DNA of 64,000 bases from Streptomyces xanthophaeus (lineage in GTDB: Bacteria > Actinomycetota > Actinomycetes > Streptomycetales > Streptomycetaceae): assembly GCF_000725805.1 (NCBI RefSeq), contig NZ_JOFT01000018.1, forward strand, positions 62,001-126,000, in the 5' to 3' direction. The notes under the pieces are model-generated. The model was not told the origin of the DNA. It did not search any database and saw only the letters and a list, made by a program, of their open reading frames with translations. The translations under genes and the position numbers were made by a program. Shown here in pieces: positions 1 through 9,253 of this stretch (positions are counted from its first letter, which is position 1; each line of letters opens with the position of its first letter).

Positions 1-220
1 CGACGCCGACGTGCGTGAACGTCACGTTCGTCAGGCCGTCCTGCGGGTGCGCACGGAAGTAGACGTCCGCCCGCCCGCCGTCCTCGGCACGGAGCTGAAC
101 GAATCCGAGCTCGGGATCGCGCGCCGTCACGTACGGCCCGATCACCCGCAGGAACCGTTCGGCGTCCAGCGCGGCGACCTCGCCGTCCACGAACCGCATC
201 AGGTAGAAGCTGTAACTCAC
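1..220 (-). CDS. Hypothetical protein, partial (3' end outside window)
   Basis: The gene runs leftward off the window edge, so only about 73 N-terminal residues are visible. I chose the GTG at 220 because a purine-rich GGGTGGGA stretch precedes it. Almost every third codon position in this frame is G or C, as expected of a real Streptomyces gene, and the overlapping plus-strand frame lacks that bias. The protein begins MSYSFYLMRF and continues with mixed acidic and hydrophobic segments, no signal peptide and no membrane helix. I do not recognise the family. Confidence 0.6.
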   Translation of the reverse strand, partial: MSYSFYLMRFVDGEVAALDAERFLRVIGPYVTARDPELGFVQLRAEDGGRADVYFRAHPQDGLTNVTFTHVGV

Positions 221-288
221 GGTCCCACCCCCGTCCCCGCCCCCGTCCCACCCCGGTACGGCGCACCGGGCCGCCGGCCGCGCCGACC

Positions 289-2367
289 CTAGGCGACCTC
301 GACCCCGTACTCCCGCAGCAGGTCCTCCAGTCCGCCGCGGTAGCCCTTGCCGCCGATCACGAAGTCCCAGTCGCCGTTGGCCCGGCGCCGGAACGAACCG
401 AGGACCAGCGCGGTCTCACCGGCCCGCCCGTCGGAGACCTCCAGGGTGCCGAGTTCCTCGCCGCCGGCGGACAGCAGGCGGATGCGGGCGTCGGTGAACC
501 CGCCGAGGTCGGCGTGGGGATCGGCCTCCGGATCGATCGCGGCGACGAGGACCAGCCGGTCGGCCGACGGCGGCAGGGCGTCGAAGGAGACCTCCAGCGC
601 CGCCTTGTCGGGTGCCGCGTGGGCGCGGGCCCGCACCGATCCGTCCGGGGTCCGCGGATTGTTGAAGAAGACGAAGTGCTCCTCGCTCAGCACCCGGTTC
701 CCCGCGCAGACCAGCGCGCACACGTCGAGCGCGACCGCGCCCGACCAGGACATGCCGAGGACGTTGTGCTCCGCCGGGGCAGCGGGCTCCGGCTCGGCGG
801 CGCGGCCGGGGGAGGGCGCTGCGGCTCCGCCGCCGAGCCGGCCGCGGAGCCCGTACTGGCGGAGCAGCCCGACCAGGTCCGTGCCGGGAACCAACTCCAG
901 CGGCTTGCCGTTGGCAAAGGTGTACGACCCCGGCCCGAAGGACGCGGTGGTGACCAGCACCCCCTTGTTCGCCCCCTTGTCCTGGACCGTGCCGTACAGA
1001 TCACGCACGGCCGTCGGCGGCACCGTGTTCCGGTAGCGCTTGACCTGTACGACGATCCGCCCGCCCCGGATCGGCGCCGGGTCCACCGCCTCCACGTCCA
1101 CCCCGCCGTCACCTGACCGCTGCGTGGTGACCGCCTCCATGCCCATCGCCCGGAACAGCTCGGCGACCAGGTTCTCGAAGGCGATCGGGTCCATGACGAA
1201 GAGATCCGGCTCGTCCTCGTCCTCGCCGCCCGCGTGCCCGCCATGGCTGACGACGTCCCCACCGACCTCCTCGGGCCTGCGCCCGGGGCGTACCGCCGTC
1301 AGCTGGTCCGGCCGTGCCGACAACTGCCCGCCCAGTCCCGAGACCAGACAGTCCACCGCACTGACCTGCTCCAGCCGCAGCCCGGCGAAAGCACTGCGCG
1401 CAGCCGGCACGGTGGCGAGCACGAAACGGGCTTCCTGCCCGGTCACCGGATCGTGGCAGTCCACGAAGCCGTTGACCACCACCGAGTCCAGTACGCCGAA
1501 CTCGTCCGCCGCGTACAGCTCGCGCACCACCAGCAGCACGCACTGCGCCAGCAGGTCCCGGTACAGGGCCCGCCGTTCCGTGACCGGGCGGGGCTTCACC
1601 TTGTCCTGGTCCGTGCTCGGCAGGTACTGCACCGCCCGGGCCTCGGGTACCACCGCGTACCCGGGCAGCTCCCAGTCCAGCACCAGCTGGCGCGCGGCCG
1701 GGTCGTAGGCGGCCGACACCTGCCGCGGCAGGGTCTCGGGCCAGGCCGTCGAGGCGTACAGGGCGGCCGAGAAGTACTCCACCGCCGCTTCCGCGTCGCC
1801 CGTGCGCAGGGCGTCGGCCAGCTCGGTGAGCCCGCTGTCGCGCTCGCGCACCCCGGCGAGCTGCTCCGCCGCCCAGCGGTCGTACTGCTGCCGGTACGCG
1901 GCCAGTTGCTGCCGGCGCTGCGCCTCCGCGGCGTTCGCGGCCTGCCAGGCCTGCGTGTACCGGGCGTGTGCTTCCCGTTCCGCCTGCGCCCGGTTGTTCG
2001 AGCCGAGCGTCCAGCCGCTGCTCTGCGCCTGGAACTCCTCGATGCGCGGCATCGGCACCGGGTGCGCCAGCGCCCCCGGGTCGAAGGGCTGGAGCTGGTC
2101 GGGCCGGGCCAGGGCGGACATCCGGAACGCCGGTGCCCGGCAGCCGGTGACCAGCAGGCCCTTGAGGGCCTCGACCTCGGCGTCGAGCTGCGCGGTACGG
2201 CGCAGGGCCTCGGCCTCGCGGTACTGGCGGTGGCTCCGGTTCGCGTCCCGTTCGTAGGCCCGTTGCCGGCGCTCGGCCTCCCGCTGCTGGACCAGCTGCG
2301 TCTGTTGCTGGCGGCGCTGTGCCTCCGCCCAGTGCCCGATCAGTCCGCTGCCCGCTCGACGGCTCAT
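289..2367 (-). CDS. Mrr-type nuclease domain fused to a TerD-like domain
   Basis: A 692-residue three-part protein. Residues about 10-75 and 125-175 are rich in Glu, Arg, Gln and Ala and look like coiled coil. Residues about 388-510 form a restriction-endonuclease (Mrr/PD-(D/E)XK) domain: GDGGVD at 419-424 gives the catalytic Asp and QVKRY at 441-445 gives the Q-x-K. From about residue 545 to the end there is a TerD/tellurium-resistance-like beta domain (VLGMSWSG, then FFNNPRTPDG, ending GGKGYRGGLEDLLREYG). Mrr domains cut DNA and TerD domains bind calcium and recur in stress or phage-response systems, so a defence or DNA-damage role is an inference. No methyltransferase neighbour is visible. 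The ATG at 2367 follows a GGGGGAGA stretch. Confidence 0.8.
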   Translation of the reverse strand: MSRRAGSGLIGHWAEAQRRQQQTQLVQQREAERRQRAYERDANRSHRQYREAEALRRTAQLDAEVEALKGLLVTGCRAPAFRMSALARPDQLQPFDPGALAHPVPMPRIEEFQAQSSGWTLGSNNRAQAEREAHARYTQAWQAANAAEAQRRQQLAAYRQQYDRWAAEQLAGVRERDSGLTELADALRTGDAEAAVEYFSAALYASTAWPETLPRQVSAAYDPAARQLVLDWELPGYAVVPEARAVQYLPSTDQDKVKPRPVTERRALYRDLLAQCVLLVVRELYAADEFGVLDSVVVNGFVDCHDPVTGQEARFVLATVPAARSAFAGLRLEQVSAVDCLVSGLGGQLSARPDQLTAVRPGRRPEEVGGDVVSHGGHAGGEDEDEPDLFVMDPIAFENLVAELFRAMGMEAVTTQRSGDGGVDVEAVDPAPIRGGRIVVQVKRYRNTVPPTAVRDLYGTVQDKGANKGVLVTTASFGPGSYTFANGKPLELVPGTDLVGLLRQYGLRGRLGGGAAAPSPGRAAEPEPAAPAEHNVLGMSWSGAVALDVCALVCAGNRVLSEEHFVFFNNPRTPDGSVRARAHAAPDKAALEVSFDALPPSADRLVLVAAIDPEADPHADLGGFTDARIRLLSAGGEELGTLEVSDGRAGETALVLGSFRRRANGDWDFVIGGKGYRGGLEDLLREYGVEVA

Positions 2368-2412
2368 CAGCTGCGTTCTCCCCCCACCACGTCCACGGGG
2401 AAAACACTAGTC

Positions 2413-2456
2413 GGCATTCGGGTGGTACGTCCCCTGGGCCGCACCACCCGAATGCC
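2413..2456 (-). terminator. Stem-loop after the topoisomerase gene
   Basis: A perfect 14-bp inverted repeat (2413-2426 with 2443-2456) and a 16-nt loop lie 14 bp past the stop of the leftward topoisomerase gene and upstream of the Mrr/TerD gene. There is no U-tract, which is common in Streptomyces. It would separate the two leftward genes. An operator function cannot be excluded. Confidence 0.55.
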
Positions 2457-2470
2457 CTGGTACGACTGCC

Positions 2471-4927
2471 CTACAGGACGGCCCCCGACAGGGCCGCGAC
2501 CGACGCCGGCAGCGCCGCACCCGAGCCGTCCCGGCGCGGGTCCACCGGCGGGAGCTCGGCCGGAGTGCCGTTCGCGGACGCCGCGCGGACCGGGTTGTTG
2601 CCCGTCCAGGCCAGCACCAGCAGGTCCTCGCCCTTGAGGAAGCGCTGGCAGCGCACCCCGCCGGTGGCCCGGCCCTTGCGCGGGTACTGGTCGAAGGGGG
2701 TCAGCTTCCCGGACAGCATCGAGTCGTCCAGCGTGCCGTGCGAGCCCGCCACCGTGAACACCACGGCGTCGCGCGCCGGGTCCACGGCCGCGAAGTGGAT
2801 CACCTTGGACTCACCGGTCAGCTTGATGCCCGCCATACCGCCCGCCGGGCGGCCCTGCGGGCGCACCTGGGACGCCGGGTAGCGCAGCAGCTGGGCGTCG
2901 TCGGTGACGAAGACCAGGTCCTCCTCGCCGGTGCGCAGCTCCACGGCGCCGATGATCCGGTCGCCCTCCTTGAGGGTGATGACCTCCAGCTCGTCCTTGT
3001 TCGCCGGGTAGTCCGGCACGACGCGCTTGACCACGCCCTGCTCGGTGCCCAGGGCCAGGCCCTGCGAGGACTCGTCCAGCGAGGTCAGGCAGACCACCTT
3101 CTCGTCCGGCTCCAGTCCGGACAGGAACTCCGTGACCGGGGCCCCGCCCGCCAGGTTCGGGGCGGCGTGCGTGTCCGGAAGCTGCGGCAGGTCGATCACC
3201 GAGAGCCGCAGCAGCCTGCCGAGGGAGGTGACCACGCCCACGTCGGCGCGGGCGGTGGCGGCGACCTGCGAGACGATCAGGTCGTGCTTGGCGCGGGCGC
3301 CGCCCTCCTCCTCCGGCAGCGGATCGCCGTTGGCGGTGCGCGCCAGCAGGCCGGTCGAGGACAGCAGGACGCGGCACGGGTCGTCCGCGACCTCCAGCGG
3401 AACCGCCGCCACCGCGGTGCCCGCCGACTCCAGCAGCACCGTGCGGCGCTCGGTGCCGAACTTCTTCGCCACCGCCGCCAGTTCCGAGGAGACCAGCTTG
3501 CGCAGCTCGCTGTCGGAATCCAGGATCCCGGTCAGCTCGTCGATCTCACCGGTCAGGCGGTCGCGCTCCGACTCCAGCTCGATCCGGTCGAACTTGGTGA
3601 GGCGGCGCAGCGGGGTGTCCAGGATGTACTGGGTCTGGATCTCGCTCAGCGAGAACCGCTCCATCAGCCGGGCCTTGGCCTGCGCGGAGTTCTCGCTGTC
3701 CCGGATGAGCCGGATGACCTCGTCGATGTCGATGAGCGCCACCAGCAGGCCCTCGACCAGGTGCAGGCGGTCGCGGCGCTTGGTGCGGCGGAACTCGCTG
3801 CGCCGCCGGACGACCTCGAAGCGGTGGTCCAGGTAGACCTCGAGGAGCTCCTTGAGGCCCAGGGTGAGCGGCTGCCCGTCCACCAGCGCCACGTTGTTGA
3901 TGCCGAAGGACTCCTCCATCGGCGTCAGCTTGTAGAGCTGCTCCAGCACGGCCTCGGGGTGGAAGCCGTTCTTGATCTCGATGACCAGGCGCAGGCCGTG
4001 CGAGCGGTCCGTGAGGTCCTTGACGTCGGCGATGCCCTGGAGCTTCTTCGAGCCGACCAGGTCCTTGATCTTCGCGATGACCTTCTCGGGGCCGACCGTG
4101 AAGGGCAGTTCGGTGACGACCAGGCCCTTGCGGCGCGGCGTCACGTTCTCCACGGCCACGGTCGCACGGATCTTGAAGGTGCCGCGGCCGTTCTCGTAGG
4201 CGTCCTTGATGCCGGAGAGGCCCACGATCCGGCCGCCGGTGGGCAGGTCGGGCCCGGGCACGAAGCGCATCAGCGCCTCCAGGTCCGCCTGCGGGTGGCG
4301 GATCAGGTGGCGGGCGGCCGCGATGACCTCGCCGAGGTTGTGCGGCGGCATGTTGGTCGCCATGCCGACGGCGATCCCGGAAGCGCCGTTGACCAGCAGG
4401 TTCGGGTACGCCGCGGGCAGGGCGACGGGCTCGCGCTCCTGGCCGTCGTAGTTGGCGGTGAAGTCGACGGTGTCCTCGTCGATCGACTCCGTCATCAGTG
4501 ACGTGGCGTCGGCCATGCGGCACTCGGTGTAACGCATCGCGGCCGGCGGGTCGTCGTTGCCGAGCGAACCGAAGTTGCCGTGGCCGTCGACGAGCGGCAG
4601 CCGCATGGAGAAGGGCTGGGCCATGCGCACGAGCGCGTCGTAGATCGACGCGTCGCCGTGCGGGTGGAGCTTGCCCATGACCTCGCCCACGACGCGGGCG
4701 CACTTCACGTAGCCGCGGTCGGGGCGCAGGCCCATCTCGTTCATCTGGTAGACGATGCGCCGGTGGACCGGCTTCATGCCGTCCCGGGCGTCGGGAAGGG
4801 CGCGGGAGTAGATCACCGAGTACGCGTACTCGAGGAAGGAGCCCTGCATTTCGTCGACGACGTCGATGTCGAGGATCTTCTCCTCGAAATCCTCCGGCGG
4901 CGGGGTCTTCGTGCTGCGGCGGGCCAT
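2471..4927 (-). CDS. parC: DNA topoisomerase IV / gyrase A-type subunit
   Basis: This 818-residue protein is a type IIA topoisomerase A subunit, which breaks and rejoins DNA while its ATPase partner drives strand passage. The N-terminal half shows the family signatures: [15 protein letters not shown], the quinolone-region [22 protein letters not shown] motif (read in parts), and RYTECRM, whose Tyr is the DNA-attacking residue. The C-terminal half is the beta-pinwheel. Streptomycetes carry a gyrA near oriC and this second A-type gene (parC, SCO5836 in S. coelicolor from memory), and the neighbourhood fits the second. No parE is visible in the window. The ATG at 4927 has AAGGAG about 10 nt upstream. 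It is divergent from the M16 pair. Confidence 0.9.
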   Translation of the reverse strand: MARRSTKTPPPEDFEEKILDIDVVDEMQGSFLEYAYSVIYSRALPDARDGMKPVHRRIVYQMNEMGLRPDRGYVKCARVVGEVMGKLHPHGDASIYDALVRMAQPFSMRLPLVDGHGNFGSLGNDDPPAAMRYTECRMADATSLMTESIDEDTVDFTANYDGQEREPVALPAAYPNLLVNGASGIAVGMATNMPPHNLGEVIAAARHLIRHPQADLEALMRFVPGPDLPTGGRIVGLSGIKDAYENGRGTFKIRATVAVENVTPRRKGLVVTELPFTVGPEKVIAKIKDLVGSKKLQGIADVKDLTDRSHGLRLVIEIKNGFHPEAVLEQLYKLTPMEESFGINNVALVDGQPLTLGLKELLEVYLDHRFEVVRRRSEFRRTKRRDRLHLVEGLLVALIDIDEVIRLIRDSENSAQAKARLMERFSLSEIQTQYILDTPLRRLTKFDRIELESERDRLTGEIDELTGILDSDSELRKLVSSELAAVAKKFGTERRTVLLESAGTAVAAVPLEVADDPCRVLLSSTGLLARTANGDPLPEEEGGARAKHDLIVSQVAATARADVGVVTSLGRLLRLSVIDLPQLPDTHAAPNLAGGAPVTEFLSGLEPDEKVVCLTSLDESSQGLALGTEQGVVKRVVPDYPANKDELEVITLKEGDRIIGAVELRTGEEDLVFVTDDAQLLRYPASQVRPQGRPAGGMAGIKLTGESKVIHFAAVDPARDAVVFTVAGSHGTLDDSMLSGKLTPFDQYPRKGRATGGVRCQRFLKGEDLLVLAWTGNNPVRAASANGTPAELPPVDPRRDGSGAALPASVAALSGAVL

Positions 4928-5170
4928 CGCTGCGCGGCTCCTTAACCAAGAAAGGGGTGTGCTGGGGGTCTGGCGGGTCGTGCCGGGTCCGGCGGGATCC
5001 GGCTGGGTCTGGCGGGTGTCCGACAGGGGTGGTGCGGACCATTGTGGCCCCAGGCACCGACAACGCGGACTCCGACCCAGGTCTGAGCCGGGAACTTATC
5101 CGGCGGCCGACGCGCTTGCATACAGTGGCAGGTCTGACAGAAATCTCTGCATCGCGATCGAAGGGACCAC
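4928..5170. promoter_or_regulatory. Divergent intergenic region between parC and the M16 pair
   Basis: These 243 bp separate two divergent genes and must carry both promoters. The AAGGGA at 5161-5166 is the ribosome binding site of the rightward gene. No convincing promoter hexamers or operator palindrome could be assigned by eye. Confidence 0.5.
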
Positions 5171-6535
5171 ATGCCCATGGGTCACACGGCCACAGCTCAG
5201 GCCGGCTCCGGCGGCCTGACAGCGACCGAGCACCGGCTGGCCAACGGCCTGCGCGTGGTGCTTTCCGAGGACCACCTGACCCCGGTCGCCGCGGTCTGCC
5301 TCTGGTACGACGTCGGCTCGCGCCACGAAGTCAAGGGACGTACCGGCCTGGCTCACCTCTTCGAGCACCTGATGTTCCAGGGCTCGGCGAGCGTACCCGG
5401 CAACGGGCACTTCGAGCTGGTCCAGGGGGCCGGCGGTTCCCTCAACGGCACCACCAGCTTCGAGCGCACCAACTACTTCGAGACCATGCCCACCCACCAG
5501 CTCGAGCTTGCGCTCTGGCTGGAAGCGGACCGCATGGGCTCGCTGCTGGCCGCCCTGGACGAGGAGTCCATGGAGAACCAGCGCGACGTCGTCAAGAACG
5601 AGCGCCGCCAGCGGTACGACAACGTCCCGTACGGCACGGCCTTCGAGAAGCTGACCGCCCTCGCGTACCCCGAGGGCCACCCGTACCACCACACCCCGAT
5701 CGGCTCCATGGCCGACCTGGACGCCGCCTCCCTGGAGGACGCGCGGACCTTCTTCCGCACGTACTACGCGCCCAACAACGCGGTGCTGTCGGTCGTCGGC
5801 GACATCGACCCCGAGCAGACGCTCGCCTGGGTCGAGAAGTACTTCGGCACCATCCCCGCGCACGACGGCAAGCAGCCGCCCCGCGACGGCTCCCTGCCCG
5901 AGACCATCGGGGAGCAGCTGCGCGAGGAGATCGTCGAGGAGGTCCCGGCGCGCGCGCTGATGGCCGCCTACCGGCTCCCGCACGACGGCACCCGCGAGTG
6001 CGACGCCGCGGACGTGGCGCTGACCATCCTGGGCGGCGGCGAGTCCTCGCTGCTCCACAACCGCCTGGTACGCCGCGACCAGACGGCCGTCGCGGCAGGC
6101 TTCGGCATGCTGCGCCTCGCCGGCGCGCCTTCGCTGGGCTGGCTCGACGTCAAGACCTCCAGCGGCGTCGAGATCCCCGCCATCGAGGCGGCCGTGGACG
6201 AGGAGCTCGCGCGCTTCGCCGCCGAGGGCCCGACGGCCGAGGAGATGGAGCGCGCCCAGGCGCAGCTGGAGCGGGAGTGGCTGGACCGGCTCAGCACGGT
6301 CTCCGGCCGCGCCGACGAACTGTGCCGCTTCGCTGTCCTGTTCGGTGACCCGCAGCTGGCCCTGACCGCCGTCCAGCGCGTCCTCGACATCACCGCCGAG
6401 GAGGTGCAGGCCGTGGCCGCGGCCCGGCTGCGCCCGGACAACCGCGCGGTGCTCGTCTACGAACCGCTGGCCGCGCCCGACGAAGAGGCCGCCGAGAACG
6501 CCGCGAACACCGAGAACGAGGGGGCGGAGCAGTGA
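5171..6535 (+). CDS. M16 family zinc metallopeptidase, catalytic subunit
   Basis: A 454-residue insulinase/pitrilysin-family peptidase. The inverted zinc motif HLFEH is at residues 62-66 (His62 and His66 as zinc ligands, Glu65 as catalytic base), followed by a downstream acidic helix with ENQRDVVKNERRQR that should supply the third ligand. The length is that of a one-subunit half enzyme, and the next gene supplies the second half. There is no signal peptide, so the pair is probably cytoplasmic, as in the mitochondrial-processing-peptidase-like M16B group. The start ATG at 5171 lies 5 nt after AAGGGA. An in-frame ATG at 5177 is also possible. The stop overlaps the next start (GTGA), indicating translational coupling. 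Confidence 0.88.
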   Translation: MPMGHTATAQAGSGGLTATEHRLANGLRVVLSEDHLTPVAAVCLWYDVGSRHEVKGRTGLAHLFEHLMFQGSASVPGNGHFELVQGAGGSLNGTTSFERTNYFETMPTHQLELALWLEADRMGSLLAALDEESMENQRDVVKNERRQRYDNVPYGTAFEKLTALAYPEGHPYHHTPIGSMADLDAASLEDARTFFRTYYAPNNAVLSVVGDIDPEQTLAWVEKYFGTIPAHDGKQPPRDGSLPETIGEQLREEIVEEVPARALMAAYRLPHDGTRECDAADVALTILGGGESSLLHNRLVRRDQTAVAAGFGMLRLAGAPSLGWLDVKTSSGVEIPAIEAAVDEELARFAAEGPTAEEMERAQAQLEREWLDRLSTVSGRADELCRFAVLFGDPQLALTAVQRVLDITAEEVQAVAAARLRPDNRAVLVYEPLAAPDEEAAENAANTENEGAEQ

Positions 6536-7923
6536 GCGACACCGCAGCCGTCACGATGACCTTCCACCCGCAGCCGCAGGCGGGCGAGCCGCAGCCGTGG
6601 GCCTTCCCGGCGCCCGAGCGCGGGGTCCTGGCCAACGGCCTCACCCTCCTGCGCTGCCACCGCCCCGGCCAGCAGGTGGTGGCCGTCGAGATCAACCTCG
6701 CGGCCCCGCTGGACGCCGAGCCGGAGGGCCTGGACGGGGTGGCGACCATCATGTCCCGGGCGCTGTCCGAGGGCACCGACAAGCACTCCGCCGAGGAGTT
6801 CGCCGCCGAGCTGGAGCGCTGCGGCGCCACGCTGGACGCGCACGCCGACCACCCGGGCGTACGGGTCTCCCTGGAGGTCCCGGCCTCCCGGCTGGCCAAG
6901 GCGCTCGGCCTGCTCGCCGAGGCCCTGCGCGCCCCGGCCTTCGCGGACGACGAGGTCGACCGCCTGGTGCGCAACCGGCTCGACGAGATCCCGCACGAGC
7001 TGGCCAACCCGCAGCGCCGCGCCGCCAAGCAGCTCTCCAAGGAGCTCTTCCCGGCCGGCCTGCGCATGTCCCGCCCGCGCCAGGGGACCGAGGAGACGGT
7101 CTCCCGCATCGACTCCACGGCCGTACGCGCCTTCTACGAGGCCCACGTACGCCCCGCCACCGCCACCGCGGTGGTCGTCGGGGACCTGACCGGGATCGAC
7201 CTCGACGCGGTCCTCGCGGACACCCTGGGGGCCTGGACCGGCAATTCCGCCGAGCCGCTCCCGGTGCCGCCGGTGACCGCCGACGACACCGGCCGGGTCG
7301 TCATCGTGGACCGGCCCGGCGCGGTCCAGACGCAGCTGCTGATCGGCCGGATCGGCGCGGACCGGCACGACCGGGTCTGGGCGCCCCAGGTGCTCGGCAC
7401 GTACTGCCTCGGCGGCACCCTCACCTCCCGGCTGGACAAGGTCCTGCGCGAGGAGAAGGGCTACACGTACGGCGTGCGCGCCTTCGGGCAGGTCCTGCGC
7501 TCCACCGCCGACGGCAAGGGCGCCTCGATGCTGGCCATCAGCGGCTCGGTGGACACGCCCAACACGGGCCCGGCGCTGGAGGACCTCTGGAAGGTGCTGC
7601 GCACCCTCGCCGAGGGCGGTCTGACGGACGCGGAACGGGACGTGGCGGTGCAGAACTTGGTGGGCGTGGCCCCGCTGAAGTTCGAGACGGCGGCCTCGGT
7701 CGCCGGGACCCTCGCCGACCAGGTCGAGCAGGAGCTCCCGGACGACTACCAGGCGCAGTTGTACGCCCGGCTCGCCGAAACGGGCACGGTGGAGGCGACT
7801 TCGGCGGTCGTGAAGGCCTTCCCGGTGGACCGGCTGGTCACGATCCTCGTGGGTGACGCGGCGCAGATCGAGGAGCCCGTCCGGGCCCTGGGCATCGGCG
7901 AAGTGAGCGTCGTCACCAACTGA
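6532..7923 (+). CDS. M16 family peptidase-like protein, non-catalytic partner
   Basis: This 463-residue protein has the same fold as the preceding M16 peptidase (ANGLTLL near the N-terminus, then EEKGYTYGVRAFG in the second half) but no HxxEH motif where zinc would bind. In two-subunit M16B enzymes one chain holds zinc and the other contributes an Arg/Tyr pair for substrate binding, and the GYTYGVR segment fits that. The GTG start at 6532 overlaps the upstream stop by 4 nt. The physiological substrate cannot be read from sequence. A strong terminator follows. Confidence 0.85.
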   Translation: MSDTAAVTMTFHPQPQAGEPQPWAFPAPERGVLANGLTLLRCHRPGQQVVAVEINLAAPLDAEPEGLDGVATIMSRALSEGTDKHSAEEFAAELERCGATLDAHADHPGVRVSLEVPASRLAKALGLLAEALRAPAFADDEVDRLVRNRLDEIPHELANPQRRAAKQLSKELFPAGLRMSRPRQGTEETVSRIDSTAVRAFYEAHVRPATATAVVVGDLTGIDLDAVLADTLGAWTGNSAEPLPVPPVTADDTGRVVIVDRPGAVQTQLLIGRIGADRHDRVWAPQVLGTYCLGGTLTSRLDKVLREEKGYTYGVRAFGQVLRSTADGKGASMLAISGSVDTPNTGPALEDLWKVLRTLAEGGLTDAERDVAVQNLVGVAPLKFETAASVAGTLADQVEQELPDDYQAQLYARLAETGTVEATSAVVKAFPVDRLVTILVGDAAQIEEPVRALGIGEVSVVTN

Positions 7924-7932
7924 CGCATTCCG

Positions 7933-7968
7933 AAGGGGCTCTGGCGGATTGTTCGCCAGGGCCCCTTT
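7933..7968 (+). terminator. Intrinsic terminator after the M16 operon
   Basis: The stem AAGGGGCTCTGGCG pairs with CGCCAGGGCCCCTT across a short loop and is followed by TTTTG. It starts 10 nt after the M16 partner stop codon. Confidence 0.85.
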
Positions 7969-8032
7969 TGTCCGTTTAGTGGTGAGGTTGCTTGTATGTG
8001 GTGTGGCGTACGCAACAAAAAGGCGCGTCTGT

Positions 8033-8062
8033 TTGGCGATTGACTGATGATCCGCCTAGCGT
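8033..8062 (+). promoter_or_regulatory. Candidate promoter for the M23 peptidase leader
   Basis: TTGGCG (8033-8038) and TAGCGT (8057-8062) are separated by 18 bp and lie about 50 nt upstream of the riboswitch. The match is only approximate and rests on spacing and position. Confidence 0.3.
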
Positions 8063-8110
8063 CAGCCGTGCTGTTCGTCAGTTGTACCCGCCGCATCCGC
8101 GGCACCGGAC

Positions 8111-8253
8111 AGCGATCGCCGAGTCCCCGTCAGGCGCGAGCCTGGGGAGCCGGGGACCCACATCAGTCCCTGGGGTGAATCGGACCGCCTCGCAAGAGGA
8201 GGCCCGTAGGAGACCTTCCTGCTCCGAACCCGTCAGCTAACCCGGTAGGCGAG
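8111..8253 (+). ncRNA. ydaO-type cyclic di-AMP riboswitch
   Basis: The leader of the M23 peptidase gene carries the conserved blocks of the ydaO/yuaA class: GGGGACCCA (8152-8160), TGGGGTGAATC (about 8171-8181), and the 3' block starting CCGAACCCGTCAGCTAACC and ending GGTAGGC (8224-8250). This class binds c-di-AMP and in actinobacteria often precedes cell-wall hydrolase genes. The aptamer ends about 5 nt before the purine-rich GGAAGGAAAGGA and about 28 nt before the ATG, so control by masking the ribosome binding site or by a nearby terminator fold is possible. The outer boundaries are approximate. Confidence 0.9.
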
Positions 8254-8278
8254 AAGGAAGGAAAGGATCAACCCCTTC

Positions 8279-9076
8279 ATGGCGTTTGGCAGTCGTCCCG
8301 CCGGTTCCGGTAAGCACCGTGGCTCCAGCCGTCTGAGCCGCAAGACCGCCGGCTACGCCGGTATCGCCGCCCTCGCCACCACTGGCGTCGTGGGCAGCCT
8401 CGCGGGTCCGGCCTTCGCCGCGGACACCGCCGACAACTCCGCCCAGGACAATGCGCTCGGCGCCGTCGTCGTGGCCGAGGAACTCGCCGGTGACATCGAG
8501 GACCAGGCCGAGTCCCAGCAGCGCGCCGCCGAGCACGCCGCGGCCAAGGCCCAGGCCGAGGCCGACGCGAAGCAGCGGGCCTCCGAGTCCAAGCGCCTCG
8601 CCGAGGCCAAGGCGAAGGCCGAGCGCGAGGCCGCCGAGCGTGCGGCCCGCGAGGAGGAGCGCAAGCGCCTCAACACCTTCGTCGCCCCCGTCGGCGGCGG
8701 CATCAGCACGCAGTACCACGCGGGCGGCGGCATGTGGTCCTCCGGCAGCCACACCGGCATCGACTTCCGCGCCCCCTCCGGCACCTCGGTCCACGCGGTG
8801 GGCCTGGGCACCGTCGTCGAGGCGGGCTGGGGCGGCGCCTACGGCAACAACGTCGTCATCAAGCACAACGACGGCACCTACACCCAGTACGGGCACATGA
8901 CCTCGCTGAGCGTCTCGGTCGGCCAGCAGGTCACCCCGGGCCAGCAGATCGGCCTGTCGGGCTCCACCGGCAACTCCAGCGGCCCGCACCTGCACTTCGA
9001 GGCCCGTACCGGCGCCGACTACGGCTCGGACATCGACCCGGTCGCGTACCTGCGCTCGCACGGCGTCAGCCTCTGA
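8279..9076 (+). CDS. Secreted M23 family peptidoglycan endopeptidase
   Basis: A 265-residue exported protein. The N-terminus has a long basic region, a hydrophobic stretch and a likely cleavage site after AFA (residue 47). Residues about 60-130 are an Ala/Glu/Lys/Arg coiled coil. The C-terminal part is a LytM/M23 domain with the zinc signature: His and Asp in GSHTGIDF and HLHFE near the end. M23 enzymes cut peptide cross-bridges in peptidoglycan. The gene is preceded by a c-di-AMP riboswitch, which fits c-di-AMP control of wall turnover during growth or spore germination. A rho-independent hairpin follows directly. The ATG at 8279 lies 11 nt after AAAGGA. Confidence 0.92.
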   Translation: MAFGSRPAGSGKHRGSSRLSRKTAGYAGIAALATTGVVGSLAGPAFAADTADNSAQDNALGAVVVAEELAGDIEDQAESQQRAAEHAAAKAQAEADAKQRASESKRLAEAKAKAEREAAERAAREEERKRLNTFVAPVGGGISTQYHAGGGMWSSGSHTGIDFRAPSGTSVHAVGLGTVVEAGWGGAYGNNVVIKHNDGTYTQYGHMTSLSVSVGQQVTPGQQIGLSGSTGNSSGPHLHFEARTGADYGSDIDPVAYLRSHGVSL

Positions 9077-9090
9077 TCCACGGCTTCACC

Positions 9091-9121
9091 GAAGACCCCG
9101 GCTCCCCGAGCCGGGGTCTTC
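9091..9121 (+). terminator. Intrinsic terminator after the M23 peptidase
   Basis: A perfect 13-bp stem (9091-9103 with 9109-9121) with a 5-nt loop starts 15 nt after the stop codon. The 3' arm ends in GGGTCTTCG. Confidence 0.8.
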
Positions 9122-9253
9122 GCGTTGTGCCCCGGCGGTAAATGTTTCGGATTTCCGGCCGCTCTCGGAAATTATCGTGTGTTGCAATAGAGTCGCAGCA
9201 CCCACTGGTGTGTTCCATGGCGACGGCAGTCGAAATAAGGCGGAGGTCCGGTC

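Noticed and set aside
11..292. A plus-strand 93-codon frame at the left edge
   Set aside because: The minus-strand partial gene in the same place has the expected third-position GC bias and a ribosome binding site, and this frame does not.
2471..4927. Annotation as the main gyrA
   Set aside because: The motifs allow gyrase A, but the gene neighbourhood matches the second, topoisomerase IV-type gene of streptomycetes and there is no oriC-associated gyrB/recF context.
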